A DNA stretch of 64,000 nt from assembly GCA_019614645.1 (NCBI GenBank), contig JABWDB010000047.1, positions 2,108,001 to 2,172,000 of the forward strand. The letters are read 5' to 3'. Shown piece by piece: positions 12,601 to 24,225 of the stretch. The notes below the pieces were generated by a model. The model searched no databases and was not told the origin of the DNA. It saw only the letters and a program-made list of their open reading frames with translations. The translations under genes and the position numbers were made by a program. The DNA is from Stratiolaelaps scimitus (taxonomy: Eukaryota > Arthropoda > Arachnida > Mesostigmata > Laelapidae). The stretch's first letter is position 1; each line of letters starts with the position of its first letter.

Positions 12601-12960
12601 GGGAACAGTGTGCTCCCGCTCAAAGCCTAGTGAAGCCCTTCGACCTGGCTCCCTCCACGTCGCTCGAAGCCTCATTAGGAAGGGACTGTTGAGAGATTCG
12701 TGACAAAGCTGCATCCATTTGCGTTGAATCCCCATCTTCTAACGGTATCTTGTTAAGTAGGTTGAGTTTCGCATCAAGTTCATCTCTAATTGATACAAAG
12801 TGCTTCTAAATATTCTCAGGTACTAGTTTCTTGAGCAGATCCGTGAAAACAAGTTCATTCATCCGAATAGAAAGGGATGTTTGTTTTTGCGGTATCGGAT
12901 CAAGTTAATTGTTTATGAACCAATGAACCGATATCACTTACTGACTTCCTATTGATGAAT

Positions 12961-13000
12961 GGAGAAGCACCTAACGTTAATTGAAGTGAGGTGCTTCTCC
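12961..13000. repeat. Perfect 12-bp inverted repeat (hairpin)
   Basis: The arms ggagaagcacct (12961-12972) and aggtgcttctcc (12989-13000) are exact reverse complements around a 16-base loop. It may be the tip of a small inverted-repeat element. No function is implied. Confidence 0.8.
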
Positions 13001-13980
13001 AACCATAGATAAGGGATCAATAGTGGCATCTTCTAATATCTTGCCTACCTAGACCGACTGTCATTTATAGGAGACATGAAATCATCTTGGCTTCTTATTC
13101 ATGGGCATCTTGAATGGCGCACGCATGTTGAGATCGTGACCCCAGATGTTAGGCAGTCATCGCATCCCTCGGGCGTCTCAGGGGGAGAGGATTTCCTGTC
13201 GAAGTTGCTTTCTAATATATCACGTGATGCTTATTTCTCTTCTCGGCAAAGAGATATCAATTCGGTGGTGTGGTTATAACGTTATTAGCCGTAAAGCGGA
13301 ACTCATTCAGAACGACGTTCTGCGGGACTTCATATGAAGGAACCGTGGAAATTCAGTCTTATACGTCCTTCAGATATGTGGTCTCCTTCCCATTATCTTA
13401 GAGGTCATATTCCGTCTGGCATCTTTCTCAATTTCTGCCATTGTCAAACGAACGACCCGCCGTGCATCAGAATTTAGGAGAGCAAATGCCTGGACAATCG
13501 CCAAAGGGTTTTCACTTGAGAGTTCAAAAATAGTGCTGTAATAATTGACTTGTATTCTGTATATTCCGTGTGCACTATTATTTATACTGGGAATGGTTTA
13601 TTTTTATAGAATTGTAGTTTTCACTTTTATTTTTTATTTATACTATCGACAGTTAAAAGGAAGTGATAGATCTATTGTTTTCGTCAGTTGCGAAATCGTT
13701 AGATCTATTAGTTGAATGCAGACCTCAAATTGCTGTGAAATTCGTTATTGACAAGAAATATTCAACACTGCGACAGTTGATGTTTGAACTTAGATACGAA
13801 TAGCTACCTCTCGATCCAAGAATATGGCGCCCCGTATTAGACACTGAACATCCTTACATACTATAGATTGGCGAAAGAACTTGAAATATTTTAGCTAATA
13901 CCTCGAGATGGTTTTTAAGTCGAATACTTAGTTGTAGTTTTGTTTTATTGCACCCAACATTACGTCAATTTAAACTGCAG

Positions 13981-14193
13981 GTAGCAACGTATCAAAGGGA
14001 TTTATCGAACTGTCGCCAGATGGAGAGAAGGAGTGTATAAAGGATCAATATTGCAAAAGCTTGATGGCTCTGTATCCGTGCCTTGCAGGCTACGTTAATA
14101 GAGGAAGCGTCCTTTGCTCAAAAAAATGTGTTACACCTAAGGGCCGCACAGGAGAAGCTCTGTTTTTTAATGGATACTGCTTTCTCAAAACAG
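13981..14193 (+). CDS. Gene A exon 3: cysteine-rich module 2
   Basis: An acceptor CTGCAG precedes it and a strong donor, CAG/GTAAGC, follows. Both borders are phase 1 and its length (213 bp) is a multiple of three, so it could be skipped without breaking frame. It encodes residues 225-294 plus split codons 224 and 295. Six cysteines follow the order Cys-x5-Cys-x8-Cys-x11-Cys-x3-Cys, then one more Cys 16 residues on (FFNGYC). An N-glycosylation sequon (NVS) starts the module, consistent with an extracellular or luminal side. Its cysteine spacing parallels exon 2. Confidence 0.65.
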
Positions 14194-15072
14194 GTAAGCA
14201 AACCTGTTTACATATCGCTCATCTACGAAAGAAGCACAGTAAATTTAAACGCATCAGCTGCCTAAACTACATTTGACAGAGCAGATTTGAATACCGGCTT
14301 CGACTATATGAATTGTTTAATGTTCATCAATTCCAGGCACTCGCCAGTTCTAGAAACGAAGGTTCCTCGGTCATTTCTCTAGAAACATTCTCTTTTGTTT
14401 CGTATATATTAATACCTGCATTCTCTGCGAGCTTGTTTTGTCGACATACCATAATAATAATAATAGTTTGTCTGCATCGTGCCTTCGCTCGAGCTATTTT
14501 CAGTGGTAGATTTCGTCCGCATATTCTAATGGGATAAGGGACCTTTATATTCTCAAGGCCCACCTGACTGAATCTCGGAATTCGATGGTTTTAAGACATC
14601 TCGAGCAACATCTGTAGATGCTTTTTATTTCCTTCATCTATTGCATGAACTAGGAATGGGTTACAATTCCTTGACAATTCTTCGTTTCTAACTATTGCGA
14701 TGTAATTTAGGTATACATACTAGCTCCCAATTCGATTTGAACTACATATCGCAGTAACAAGTAGTCATCGTCGCGTGTATGCCACACATTATTGGATCCG
14801 GTCAGCACGGAACACTTAATGTGAATTATCGTAGAAGAGAAGAGAACGTACCTTCAACGCATGTCTGCGAGATATTTTTGGCTGTTTTCGTTAGCTGGCA
14901 GATTAGCCGAATAGACTCCTGCCTATGGCAGGTAGGGACCAATGAGGTTTTTTCGCTCTGTTGTCTAGTTTAAAGATCGTGTGTCTTGCACCAGGCCTCT
15001 TATCAGGACACCCGTATTATCATCAGAGGAAGGCTTTTTTAACCGGCTATCATTCATTGCTTTTTATTTCAG

Positions 15073-15443
15073 CAAACTGTGGTGGTGCTATGACGAAACT
15101 GTTGCAAATTCTTGACAGGAGTGCGATCGGCTACCCGTACACTAGATATGACTTTACTAAATATAGTACTTGGATAGCAGCGAATTTGAAAAGATTTTCG
15201 AATCTACCGAGGCTGCTCTATCCGCTGATGCTCGCCTACGGTATTTCGGGAAAGGAGGGCAAAGTGAACACAGAGAACGACGCTCCCGAAAGTGCACTTG
15301 ACTTCGGTGCGAGACTAGAAGACGTCAAGGTACAAAATTTTCTGGAATCGTTGTACTCAAATGACAAAGACCTCCTAACAGAACTTGAGACGAGAATTAA
15401 TGAAAATATGGATTTTTCTGTCTTTGAAGACCCTGTTTTATGA
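15073..15443 (+). CDS. Gene A exon 4: C-terminal region and stop
   Basis: The acceptor is TTTTTATTTCAG; entry phase matches the end of exon 3. The 371 bp encode residues 296-417 and TGA at 15441-15443. One cysteine lies near the start (ANCGGAM), bringing the extracellular cysteines to an even 18. The rest is helix-friendly, with aromatic-rich and then acidic stretches (FGARLEDVKVQNFLESLY) and no second membrane segment or GPI-like tail. No similarity to a known domain was recognised. Additional exons in the introns cannot be excluded. Confidence 0.6.
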
Positions 15444-15498
15444 GCAGCTTACTTTGTAGTTAATATTAAACAAATTAAGAGTAAACGAACACACCTTC

Positions 15499-15504
15499 AA
15501 TAAA
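15499..15504 (+). promoter_or_regulatory. Candidate polyadenylation signal of gene A
   Basis: AATAAA lies 56 bases after the gene A stop codon, the first canonical hexamer downstream, giving a plausible short 3' UTR. Confidence 0.5.
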
Positions 15505-18480
15505 CAAGAGCGCGTTTTTCACCGCGAAGGAATAAGAATCATAATTGGTATATTGTCGTCTATGTTCATTTAGGTTGTACTTAGCCGAAAAAATCACCAC
15601 TACAGCGATGAGACAGCACATACCTCCCCCATACTCTAAGCTATAATCTTACGGTATGAGCGCTTAGATTTATTGAGGCCTTCCACAAATGCAGCTATTT
15701 CTAGGCGCAGCGTTCTCCCGTTGGAAGTCAGTTGGAGTCATTGTAGGTCGCTTGACGAATGCTCGTCAATCAACAGTTATACAGCACGCCAAAGGATAAA
15801 CGATTCGGCAAAAAATAGCGGTATCTACTGTTCAATTTCGAAAGCTCTATTTGTCATGAACCTCACCGTCAAAGCGACGTGGTGCGAGTCCATAGCTCGT
15901 CTCCAAGGGTGCGCTCAACTTGCAACTAAATCCGCCAGTTTCATATATTCGCCCTCTTTCGAATAGAATCTTGTCTCGCAGAGCAGTTATGTTATTGGGG
16001 CGATGAGGCTCAATGAGGACGTTTTCAGTCGGAGTAGAGATCTTGATGACATTGACGAAAACATCAACGATATTGACAGAAGCCACACAATCATACCTAT
16101 GGCACTCTCTGATGCACTTGGGTGGGTGGAAAACGAGGCAACTCAGCCTAAACGACTTAGTGGCTTCACATTAATACTGACTAATGCTGTATGGGTTAAA
16201 AAAACAATCTGCAACGAGGAAGACCACGTTCCAAGCATTGATTGCGAGTAGGTGCACGCGGCTAATACTTATTGAAAATGAGACACAGTCAATGTATAGA
16301 CCTTCGCAGACAAACGTTAACTATCGTTGAAAACGATGAATTTAGCGAATACTGATTGGACCTTCACTTGGACGCGCAATTTATCGCAAGCATTTTTAAA
16401 GGGTGTGATTAGGCGAGGTCTCGAGAGCACAAATTATTTGACTCTGAATAAGGTTGCTATTTCAATCCGTCGTGACACCTCTTCGGTTAATGTGAATGTT
16501 TGTCTACCATATTAGAGTTATTCTTTGTTGTTGCGTGCTATATATTCGTTCACTGGCCCCTGACGTTATGGTTTCCATTTAAATTGTGACGGTTTATTTA
16601 TGACAATGCTATTGTTGTTGCAGACTTCGCCTTTTCTTGGCGTTTCTCGCATTTATTCCTGAGCTTTGTAAAGAAGAAAATGAATTAATCGCAAACGGTG
16701 ACAAAGCTTCCGCGTATTTTACCCTGCGAGCTGCCATGCGTCTTCAACTGTCAGGTGGATCGTAAATTCCCCGTGTGAAGAATACCCAAAGACTTTATCG
16801 CCAACTCAGCGGAGATTACCGAAGCAGCACATCTTGTCATGCAGTGTCTGGAAAGGATCCCCAGTTGAACTCCAATGGGGTGTTGTTGCCTCAGCTAGAA
16901 CTATTTATTGTGAACACGTAATTCTTTGCTCTGAATCGTCGGTAAATCGACATAGCAGATGTTTTACGGTTAAAGCGGTTCCAATGCCGTAAACATATTT
17001 ATATATAAAATAAATTAGCAGACAGCCCCTTCCACATCGAAGTCTCGCGGGGGGTGATCATTTGATAATTGCATTCGCTAACTGCTAAGTTCTTAGGTCG
17101 TGGTCAGCTATTACACGCAGGATAAGAGCAAGATAAAAAAAAATTGCTATAAAGACTAAGTATGTGACTAGAAATTGGAAACCTATTACCAAACTGATGA
17201 CGTCCACGACTGGCTGACCCATTGAACGCGCAAACAAATCGCCCCTGTACAACTTGTAAGTATCGTACACAGTTTAAACATTTATTAATTCAGATACAGT
17301 CTAAACCGATTCCGGCCATTTTCTGTTCATTGTCGCTATTTAGCCGTCGTTACGCCTCACTTTCTTGTGTCGCCTTAGGTATTCTCGCAGAGCGTATAGA
17401 CCAGCCTCTTTCCCATTGAAGTAAGATTAGGCTTTAAGTCAAATAATATGGTCAGATAATAATCCTAGTAATATGATCAGAGAGGTCAGGTTTCGAATTC
17501 ATGATATCTTCAAATCCCGGAAACTATCGGCAGTGGTTACTTGTTCCACGTCTAACGTCTACGTTGTAACACAACCGCCTGCAGCAAAATCATATTTTGC
17601 GGTTGAGTATAGAGCAACATGGCTTTCACACACGTCATTGGGTGCGGCATTCTTGCTTTGGAAGCTGTTGCTTTCAAACCAAAATTTAGGCCAAAAATGA
17701 CTCAATTTGAATTGTGCTTATCCAAAATAGCTAAGGAAAGAAATCGATTCAATAGCTAGTTTCCAGTAACTACGCGTTTCGTTATAGGAATACGTATTAC
17801 AAATCGACTCACTTAGATATGTCGATCTGGAAGAAATAGAACGCCTGCTTAGACACAAAAGTATCCAAACAGGCTGCCTTTGTCAATGAGAAAAATCCAA
17901 CAAAATAGTAGATACCCAAGGCTATAGGATTATTGACAACCTTTGACACTCAAAGCCGCCGATACAGAGTCTTACCACCATTCGAATAGAAATAAGCTAT
18001 AAACATCATAATCACTTCGTATTAAAATACGTCTCTGCTTTGATTTGTATCGTTTCAGTTCCAATATCGATATCTTCCCGTTTCAAAAGAACATTATTTG
18101 TACAGATACAAGCGCACTTAATTTATTTGTACAAAAATCAGTGAGGTAGATTTCTATCGTCTACGTCTGTTTGGAACGGGACGGCGACAATTGATGGCCC
18201 GATAGTTGAAATTGGTTAAAACGCCGGACGTTACTCTCTGCCTCTAATGGCATCGTCGCGTCTGCCGGAAGCCCAGGCAAAGACCGGTTATTGGTGAAGA
18301 AAGTTATCTGTTCACTTTCCCTATATAAGCCGTAGCAAAGGATCCCGATGAAATATTAACAGCTTCCGTTCTCGGCACGGCTGGCCAACAGACATACTTG
18401 TTCATTGTGTACATTTCTCCCGATGTCACATAAAACGCTCACTGGCGAATGACCTGAAGGTTTCTCTCATATCAGCTTCG
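15505..18480. other. Intergenic stretch, nothing recognised
   Basis: Reading frames here are short and carry no family motif. Candidate splice sites do not join any pair into a credible protein. No transposon protein was recognised. Confidence 0.45.
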
Positions 18481-18502
18481 TATATATATATATATATATA
18501 TA
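18481..18502. repeat. (TA)n microsatellite
   Basis: A 22-base TA run; a second short AT run lies near 18613-18625. Confidence 0.95.
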
Positions 18503-18636
18503 TGTTGATTGAAACAAACAACAAACGAATTTGGCAGCAATATTAGGGAGCGTCTCTATAATGATACGTTTATATGCGAGTTTGCTGTCCGCAAAATTTA
18601 TGTATAATAATAATATATATATATATGTATAATATT

Positions 18637-19065
18637 GTAACGAACACGATCATTGGGACAGGTAACCCCGCAGTGGACAATGCGAGCGCCCGCCATTCGC
18701 CAGCGGTTTAGTCATGCGGAAACTTGAAGGAACTAAGGGGGAACTGAACAAGCTTAAGTCGTGAGATCCTACGGTGACTAGGTCGCTTATCTCGTAGTCA
18801 GAGGGAGGACGGAATGAAACAGAACTTCCACCTATTCCCACAACGGAGAGTAACTTTCGGAAAGACAACACTCAAGATTACGCAGAGTGACACCCTGACA
18901 GGGCGGTACGATCCTCTCTATCGGCCTCCCAATCTCTTCCCTTAGTCTCAACAGTACAAAAGCAGCCGAATCCAACTCTGTGGCGTTCGTGATGGTACAA
19001 TGGTCGAAAATCTGACATTTCTCGTCAGTGACGGCGGCAGAGTGCCATCATCTGTCTGGCGCCCA
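18637..19065 (+). mobile_element. Possible LTR with primer-binding-site-like sequence
   Basis: A GC-richer block begins TGTAACGAACACG after an AT-rich run. It ends ...GCCATCA, followed six bases later by TGGCGCCCACATATGAG near 19057. That resembles a retroviral-type primer-binding site (TGGCGCCC, Lys-type) just downstream of an LTR. There is no second LTR copy in the window to compare with, and no gag or pol follows, so this is a weak call. Confidence 0.2.
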
Positions 19066-19389
19066 CATATGAGAATGGGTAAACATAATATAGTCCGCAA
19101 GTAAGTGTGCCACGATTATTAGAGTGAGAGACCAGTGACCATGTGACCAGCACCCTGGAATCCGGGAGTGCTAGCATATGCGCGCCACATTCAAGGACAC
19201 ACACACCTTGTGCGCTGTGAGACATAACGACAGTACGGCAATAAAGATTAGGTTACCGAGAGGAGAGATAGTCACAATGACAGCTCTTCTACGCCGAATG
19301 GCCCGTAACAATATATGATAAAAAAAGTACATATTGGGATGTGCGTCTATGTCAGTTGAAAGCTAATGAATTTGTTCACAGCGCATAAG

Positions 19390-19500
19390 GTGTTTCCTTC
19401 TGCAGAGCCTTTCCCTCGCTGTTAGGCAGAGGCAGAGGGGCAATGCCATCGCCTTCCTCGGGGGTGACCATGACGACCTCGGCCTGACATCCTGTCTCTA
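19390..19500 (+). mobile_element. 5'-truncated LINE tail (RT/endonuclease family)
   Basis: The sequence ccttctgcagagcctttccctcgc followed by gaggggcaatgccatcgccttcctcgg matches the last coding bases of the element at 46.3-48.3 kb (its C-terminal QRLSLAV...RGNAIAFLG). The copy continues to about 19500, sharing a further ccatgacg...cctgaca segment with the reverse-oriented copy at 24.2 kb. Only the extreme 3' end of the element is present, as expected of aborted reverse transcription. Confidence 0.65.
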
Positions 19501-22500
19501 ACTACGTCTCTAACTATTGTATATTATATAAAGTTGTATAACTAAATCTAATTATGATAATCGTTTTACATGTGGTTGTGTTAAAATCTAATCATCTTTG
19601 AGGTGTCGATAAACATTGCACGGGTGTAGGGTGACGCTTCGGGGGAGAGCCGCTTATTCATTGATGAAATCAAATAAAGCTATTCACTGTTGTTCACTCT
19701 TATTTGTTGTATCGTTCGCAAGTTTAAGCAGAGTGCTCAAACATGACTCGTCTTGGAAACCAACTGGGGTTTGTTGTACTAAATAAGTCAGGAACAACGA
19801 AAAAAAAAAACAAAACACGAAACATCAAGTGTGAAACAAAATCGAATTAGCCTTTTGCTGAACTAGTGTAGCTCATGCCTGCTGTGTTTGTTTCTTTCAG
19901 CTAAATTTGCCAGCACACAGCCTGAACTGACGGTCCTGAGAAGAAAAAGACCTGTAAATCAGCTAGTGAAATTGGCTTGAATCGAAACAAGCCGTTACAG
20001 CGACTATGAGCTTAAAGACATCGGAATACAGCACGCTCTTGTCATGTCACCCATCTCTATATCAGATGCTCAAGTGCACTATTGTGCTTGCATATCCTAT
20101 ATACCATATGCATATACCATAACGTATTATTTGCATTATATTCGCAGCTGTAACTCACCCGAACTTGATATCTATTGTCTTTTAAGATTTCACTAAGTCT
20201 AAAGGAGGAAATTTCCTTTTCAACGCGTTGAATATGCTCTAAGACTGTATACTCATACAAATAAAAGAAAAATCATAGAACTTAGGACAAAGTAGAACGA
20301 AGGACCATTTCGGTGGACATTAATATAAACATTGTATGAGTGAAATGTTTTATAATATCAGAAAATTAAACAGCGTTATTGTTTCTGACATTGTTGTGCG
20401 TTAGTAAATTTGAATGTGTTTGTTTATTCTTCGTTAACTCCTTCGTTAGCGTTATTGTCATCTGATTAATCTCACATTACTCTGTAGTCTTCAACTAAAG
20501 TGCCGTTGTACGGAGGCAAACTTGAACAAGGTTATGTTGAAGTCAATTTGACCAAGATCAAGTAATAAGACGACAATCCCATTAGTGTAACATTACTTAC
20601 ACTAAGCTCCGTTAAGCTCATCGACGCCAACAATAAGATTCGCCTTATCGTAAACGATATGAAATCAGCGAAAGGGTGAATATCATCAGAGAACTTTGCA
20701 CATTGTGCACAGAGGGAGATTTCATTTCAATGATAATCTTAAACAGAGCAGTTAAGTCTCAACTAACCCCAGTTTAATAGCTAAACAAGATAAAGCTGTC
20801 GTAAAAGAGACGAATTCGATCGAAATGAACAGAAGCAGCGCCAGCAGTAGTAAGAAAGCCGAAAAATGTCCTATTGTTCATTCTCGAACCATATACACAT
20901 GTACCATACACGCAAGACGTTTTTGCGGTTTCTACCGGCGAACACCGTGCACCGTTGACTGCAGTCGAATCTGGCACACCCTATACGACAGTTTATAGAT
21001 AAACTGTATGTGAATGTACCGTTACCGAAAGCTTCCGTCTTTGGGTTTTTAACACCCTCGAAGTGTCTGTGTTGCAACGAAAAGACATTAGAATAATTAG
21101 CGAAGTTACTTGTGCTAACGGAACGAATAAGTTGGCGCAACTGAATTTGGTTTTTCCTGCCTGCACCAACTAGTAGCTGCCGAACATTCAAGACTCAATG
21201 AGTTCAATTTACTCCGAAGCACCTACATCTAGACGTTCTCATCCCCTAATCAGTTTGCGCTGTCGAAACGAACAGGGGTGCAGGGAAGCTCCCCTTCGAG
21301 TCTAAATGGCAACCATACTCACTGAGCGATACAATATAATGGTGTATATTGTAATATATATTAGAATAAATTAGATATTATTATACACATGATGTGGTAT
21401 GCTGGACACGAACGTTTTGTCGAAGTTGTCTCGTGCGTGTCCCTATTTGTTATACCCCATAGATAATCCAGTACAAAAGTAAGTTTGAGATTCGTTCAAA
21501 GATACAGGAAGGTACACGAGGGTCAATTATCTACCTTTAATGAAAATCGAACATAATATCTCCAGAGTGTACGAAGTTCTATGAAGCAGTGCCGAAAGCA
21601 GTACCGTTAAATGTCTGTTTTTAACACCGTTAAACAGCGCGTTCAATGTTGCCTGAGCGCCAGCCCCTAAAATTTACATTTTGAACAGTATTTGAATGCC
21701 AACCGTTCGGTCTGCGTGCGTCGTCGTGAGCAATTCAGAATGAGAGGCATCGGGTAGGAGAACAAGAAGAATTCTCGATAAAGACGAAGGGAGTTATTTA
21801 CAACTCAAAGGGAATGCGACGCTCCCGTCTAGAACATAATAGATCAGTGTTTCCCCTGGATTATAATCAATGAATTCTCCATTGTCGCATTGAAGCGCTG
21901 TTTCTTCGTTTATCAATGGCGGAATATCTTTTGCTAAAAGTAGGAGCATGCGGGTCAGCTAATTTCCTAAAGATATAATTGCTCCTGATATAGGATTAGT
22001 AACGGAACGTTTACTGCTCAATAACATATTATAAAATGAATCGTCCATTATAATGGAACAGTATACACGTATATCGTTTACCCACTAGCTGTAACTTACC
22101 TGGACAGACGACAATACATCCACGGAGCATCAAATCTAAATCTCTTGATTGCAAAGCATGGCCCTTGTTACTATAATATAATAATATACTGATAAGTTAT
22201 AATATCAGAGTTGACCCGTTGTTGGGTGTCCTGTCCCGGTGGTGTTTTATTTTAGCTGTCTTCAAATCCAGGTCGAATCATCCATGATGCGGTGGAGGCC
22301 AGTGACCCGATTCCCTTCCCGTGGGAAGAACAGATTTGATTTGTCTCTCTTGCAGGCTTCATCCATCAGCGAATCCAAACTCCTTCTTTTCCAGCGAACT
22401 ATGCACTATTTGATATGTCGAAATAAGGTGAAGCTGGCAACTCGGGCCATTTCAACGCATTGAATAATGTCAGCTGAATACAAAATAGGAATACCGAAGA

Positions 22501-22533
22501 CCTGCTCTTTTTTTTTTAAATTTTTAAAGGGGG
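19501..22533. other. Intergenic stretch, nothing recognised
   Basis: AT-rich DNA with a poly-A patch at about 19800. Minus-strand frames near 20774-21191 reach about 100 codons but show no recognisable motif. A short GC-richer segment follows 21220. Confidence 0.45.
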
Positions 22534-22563
22534 GGTGTTGGCATGCTAGTGCATGCCAACACC
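22534..22563. repeat. Perfect 13-bp hairpin between G and C runs
   Basis: ggtgttggcatgc and gcatgccaacacc are exact reverse complements around TAGT. A G run sits just before and a C run (ccgcccccc) just after, extending the symmetry imperfectly. Confidence 0.8.
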
Positions 22564-24125
22564 ATGACCGCCCCCCCTTATGGAACTGTTGACGATGTTC
22601 AACAGCACCACCCTTCCCGGTATCGCTTAGCGCATTCTTCAGTAAGGGTGGTGAGATGTGTACAAGCCCAGCCACGAGCACCACACATCCTCCTCACTGT
22701 ACGATCATGACGTGGTTAGCTGACTCTCAGCTGCTTTCCTTCTCTCCCAATCTCTCAATACCTCTGTCCACTTCCCGTCTGTGAACAACTACTGTGGTCA
22801 ATAGGGTGTCTGTAGAAAGCCCCGTGTATGTAAACATGCAGTATTTATGACGCATACAGGGGGTGTACGGTGCCTTCCTTTCTGCACAGTGGTAGCTATG
22901 CCGCAGACCACATTAGTTGCCACTACTACTTAACAAATCTTATTGCGGAGATACTGCCCATAAAAGTAAATATGACTCCACTCAGATTTGAACCTCAGAC
23001 TCCACAAAACTCCCCTTTTTGGTACTGCCTACCTTGTCCACCACGCCATGCCCGCAGGCCGAAGACCTGCTCTTGGAATAATTCAACTTGTCCCAAGGGG
23101 CGTCGTCTCGCTCGAGCTGTAGTATTGTACACATGAAGAGAACTACTGATAGTCATATGTTGAATTTTAATGGGACCACTCCTACAACTCTATTATATTT
23201 ATTAAAGAAGAACGCATAACTTTGTATCATTGCATTATTGCGCATATGCAAACGGATCTCGAGCGATGAAAAAATTAGAGGTTGTGTTATACCGCAGTGA
23301 CGATGACGCGAGCGGGCACACGCCTGAGTGCGGAGGCGGAAATCGATTGAGAAAGTGCCGCTCCATCGGATCATCATATTTCTGGTTGGAATCCATAGAG
23401 CGATTTTGCGCATATTGTCCTGACGTGTAGTGGGAGACCACCCCAACCATGGGGACACACGTGTGCAAGTTGGTTCCTTTTCCAATCCGATTGGGTACTC
23501 TATCTTGGACGAACGAGATGATAAGGTCGTGTCGTGTCCTACAACGTTATGTATTCCAAGTAGAATTACTGTTGTTGGAACATTCGGTAATAATTCGTTA
23601 AATAATTCGGGTTTCGCGAGGGGCCGATATGGGGTTGGATCGAAGGCGCTGATGAAGCGACTGGCTTAATGGTCAGAGTAGTGAGATATTCCATATTTTT
23701 TATGGATATAATTGAAAGAACACATAAAATAGATGGATACCTGCCGTCTAGTCATCACTATTGTGGATCAAAGTTCATCGGGCCAAGGGAAAATATAGAC
23801 GTTAACTGTCAAAGGCTATCCTAAAAAAAAGGTCTAAAAACCAAAAAACGATTCCTTGCTGTTTGTACAGAGAAATGGCACAAAAATGGATACTTTTAAA
23901 GTAAGCTCTTTTTCAATCTCATATATATTGCCACGTTGTCCGTCCTTATATTGGAACGCGTTTGAGAAACAAAAATTGACCCGAGTTCAAACATGTCGCC
24001 TAATGAGGTAGCGCGTTCAGAAAAGCGTTTATTACATCCTATATATTTAAAATGCGCCATCCTATGCCAGAGAGGAAGCGAATGCTAGCAATAATATAAA
24101 TATAATAATTAGAAAAGCAGTTGGC
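22564..24125. other. Intergenic stretch, nothing recognised
   Basis: No supported gene. The string ccgaagacctgctctt occurs at about 22494 and again at about 23060, hinting at an old duplicated or repeated segment. Frames at 23153-23669 overlap on both strands and look like chance. Confidence 0.4.
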
Positions 24126-24225
24126 GACAGGGTGTCAGGCCATGGCCGTCATGGCCACCCCGAGGGGGGCAATAGCGTTGTCTCTTTGCCGCACCGCGAG
24201 GGAAAGGCGCTGCAGAAGGAAGGAC
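24126..24225 (-). mobile_element. 5'-truncated LINE tail, reverse orientation
   Basis: The reverse complement reads ccttctgcagcgcctttccc, then a rgacaacgctattgcc segment, ctcggggtggccatgacg, and a cctgacaccctgtc end. It is close to the 19.4-kb tail and to the C-terminal coding end of the 46-kb element, so it is a third truncated member of the family on the opposite strand. Confidence 0.65.
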
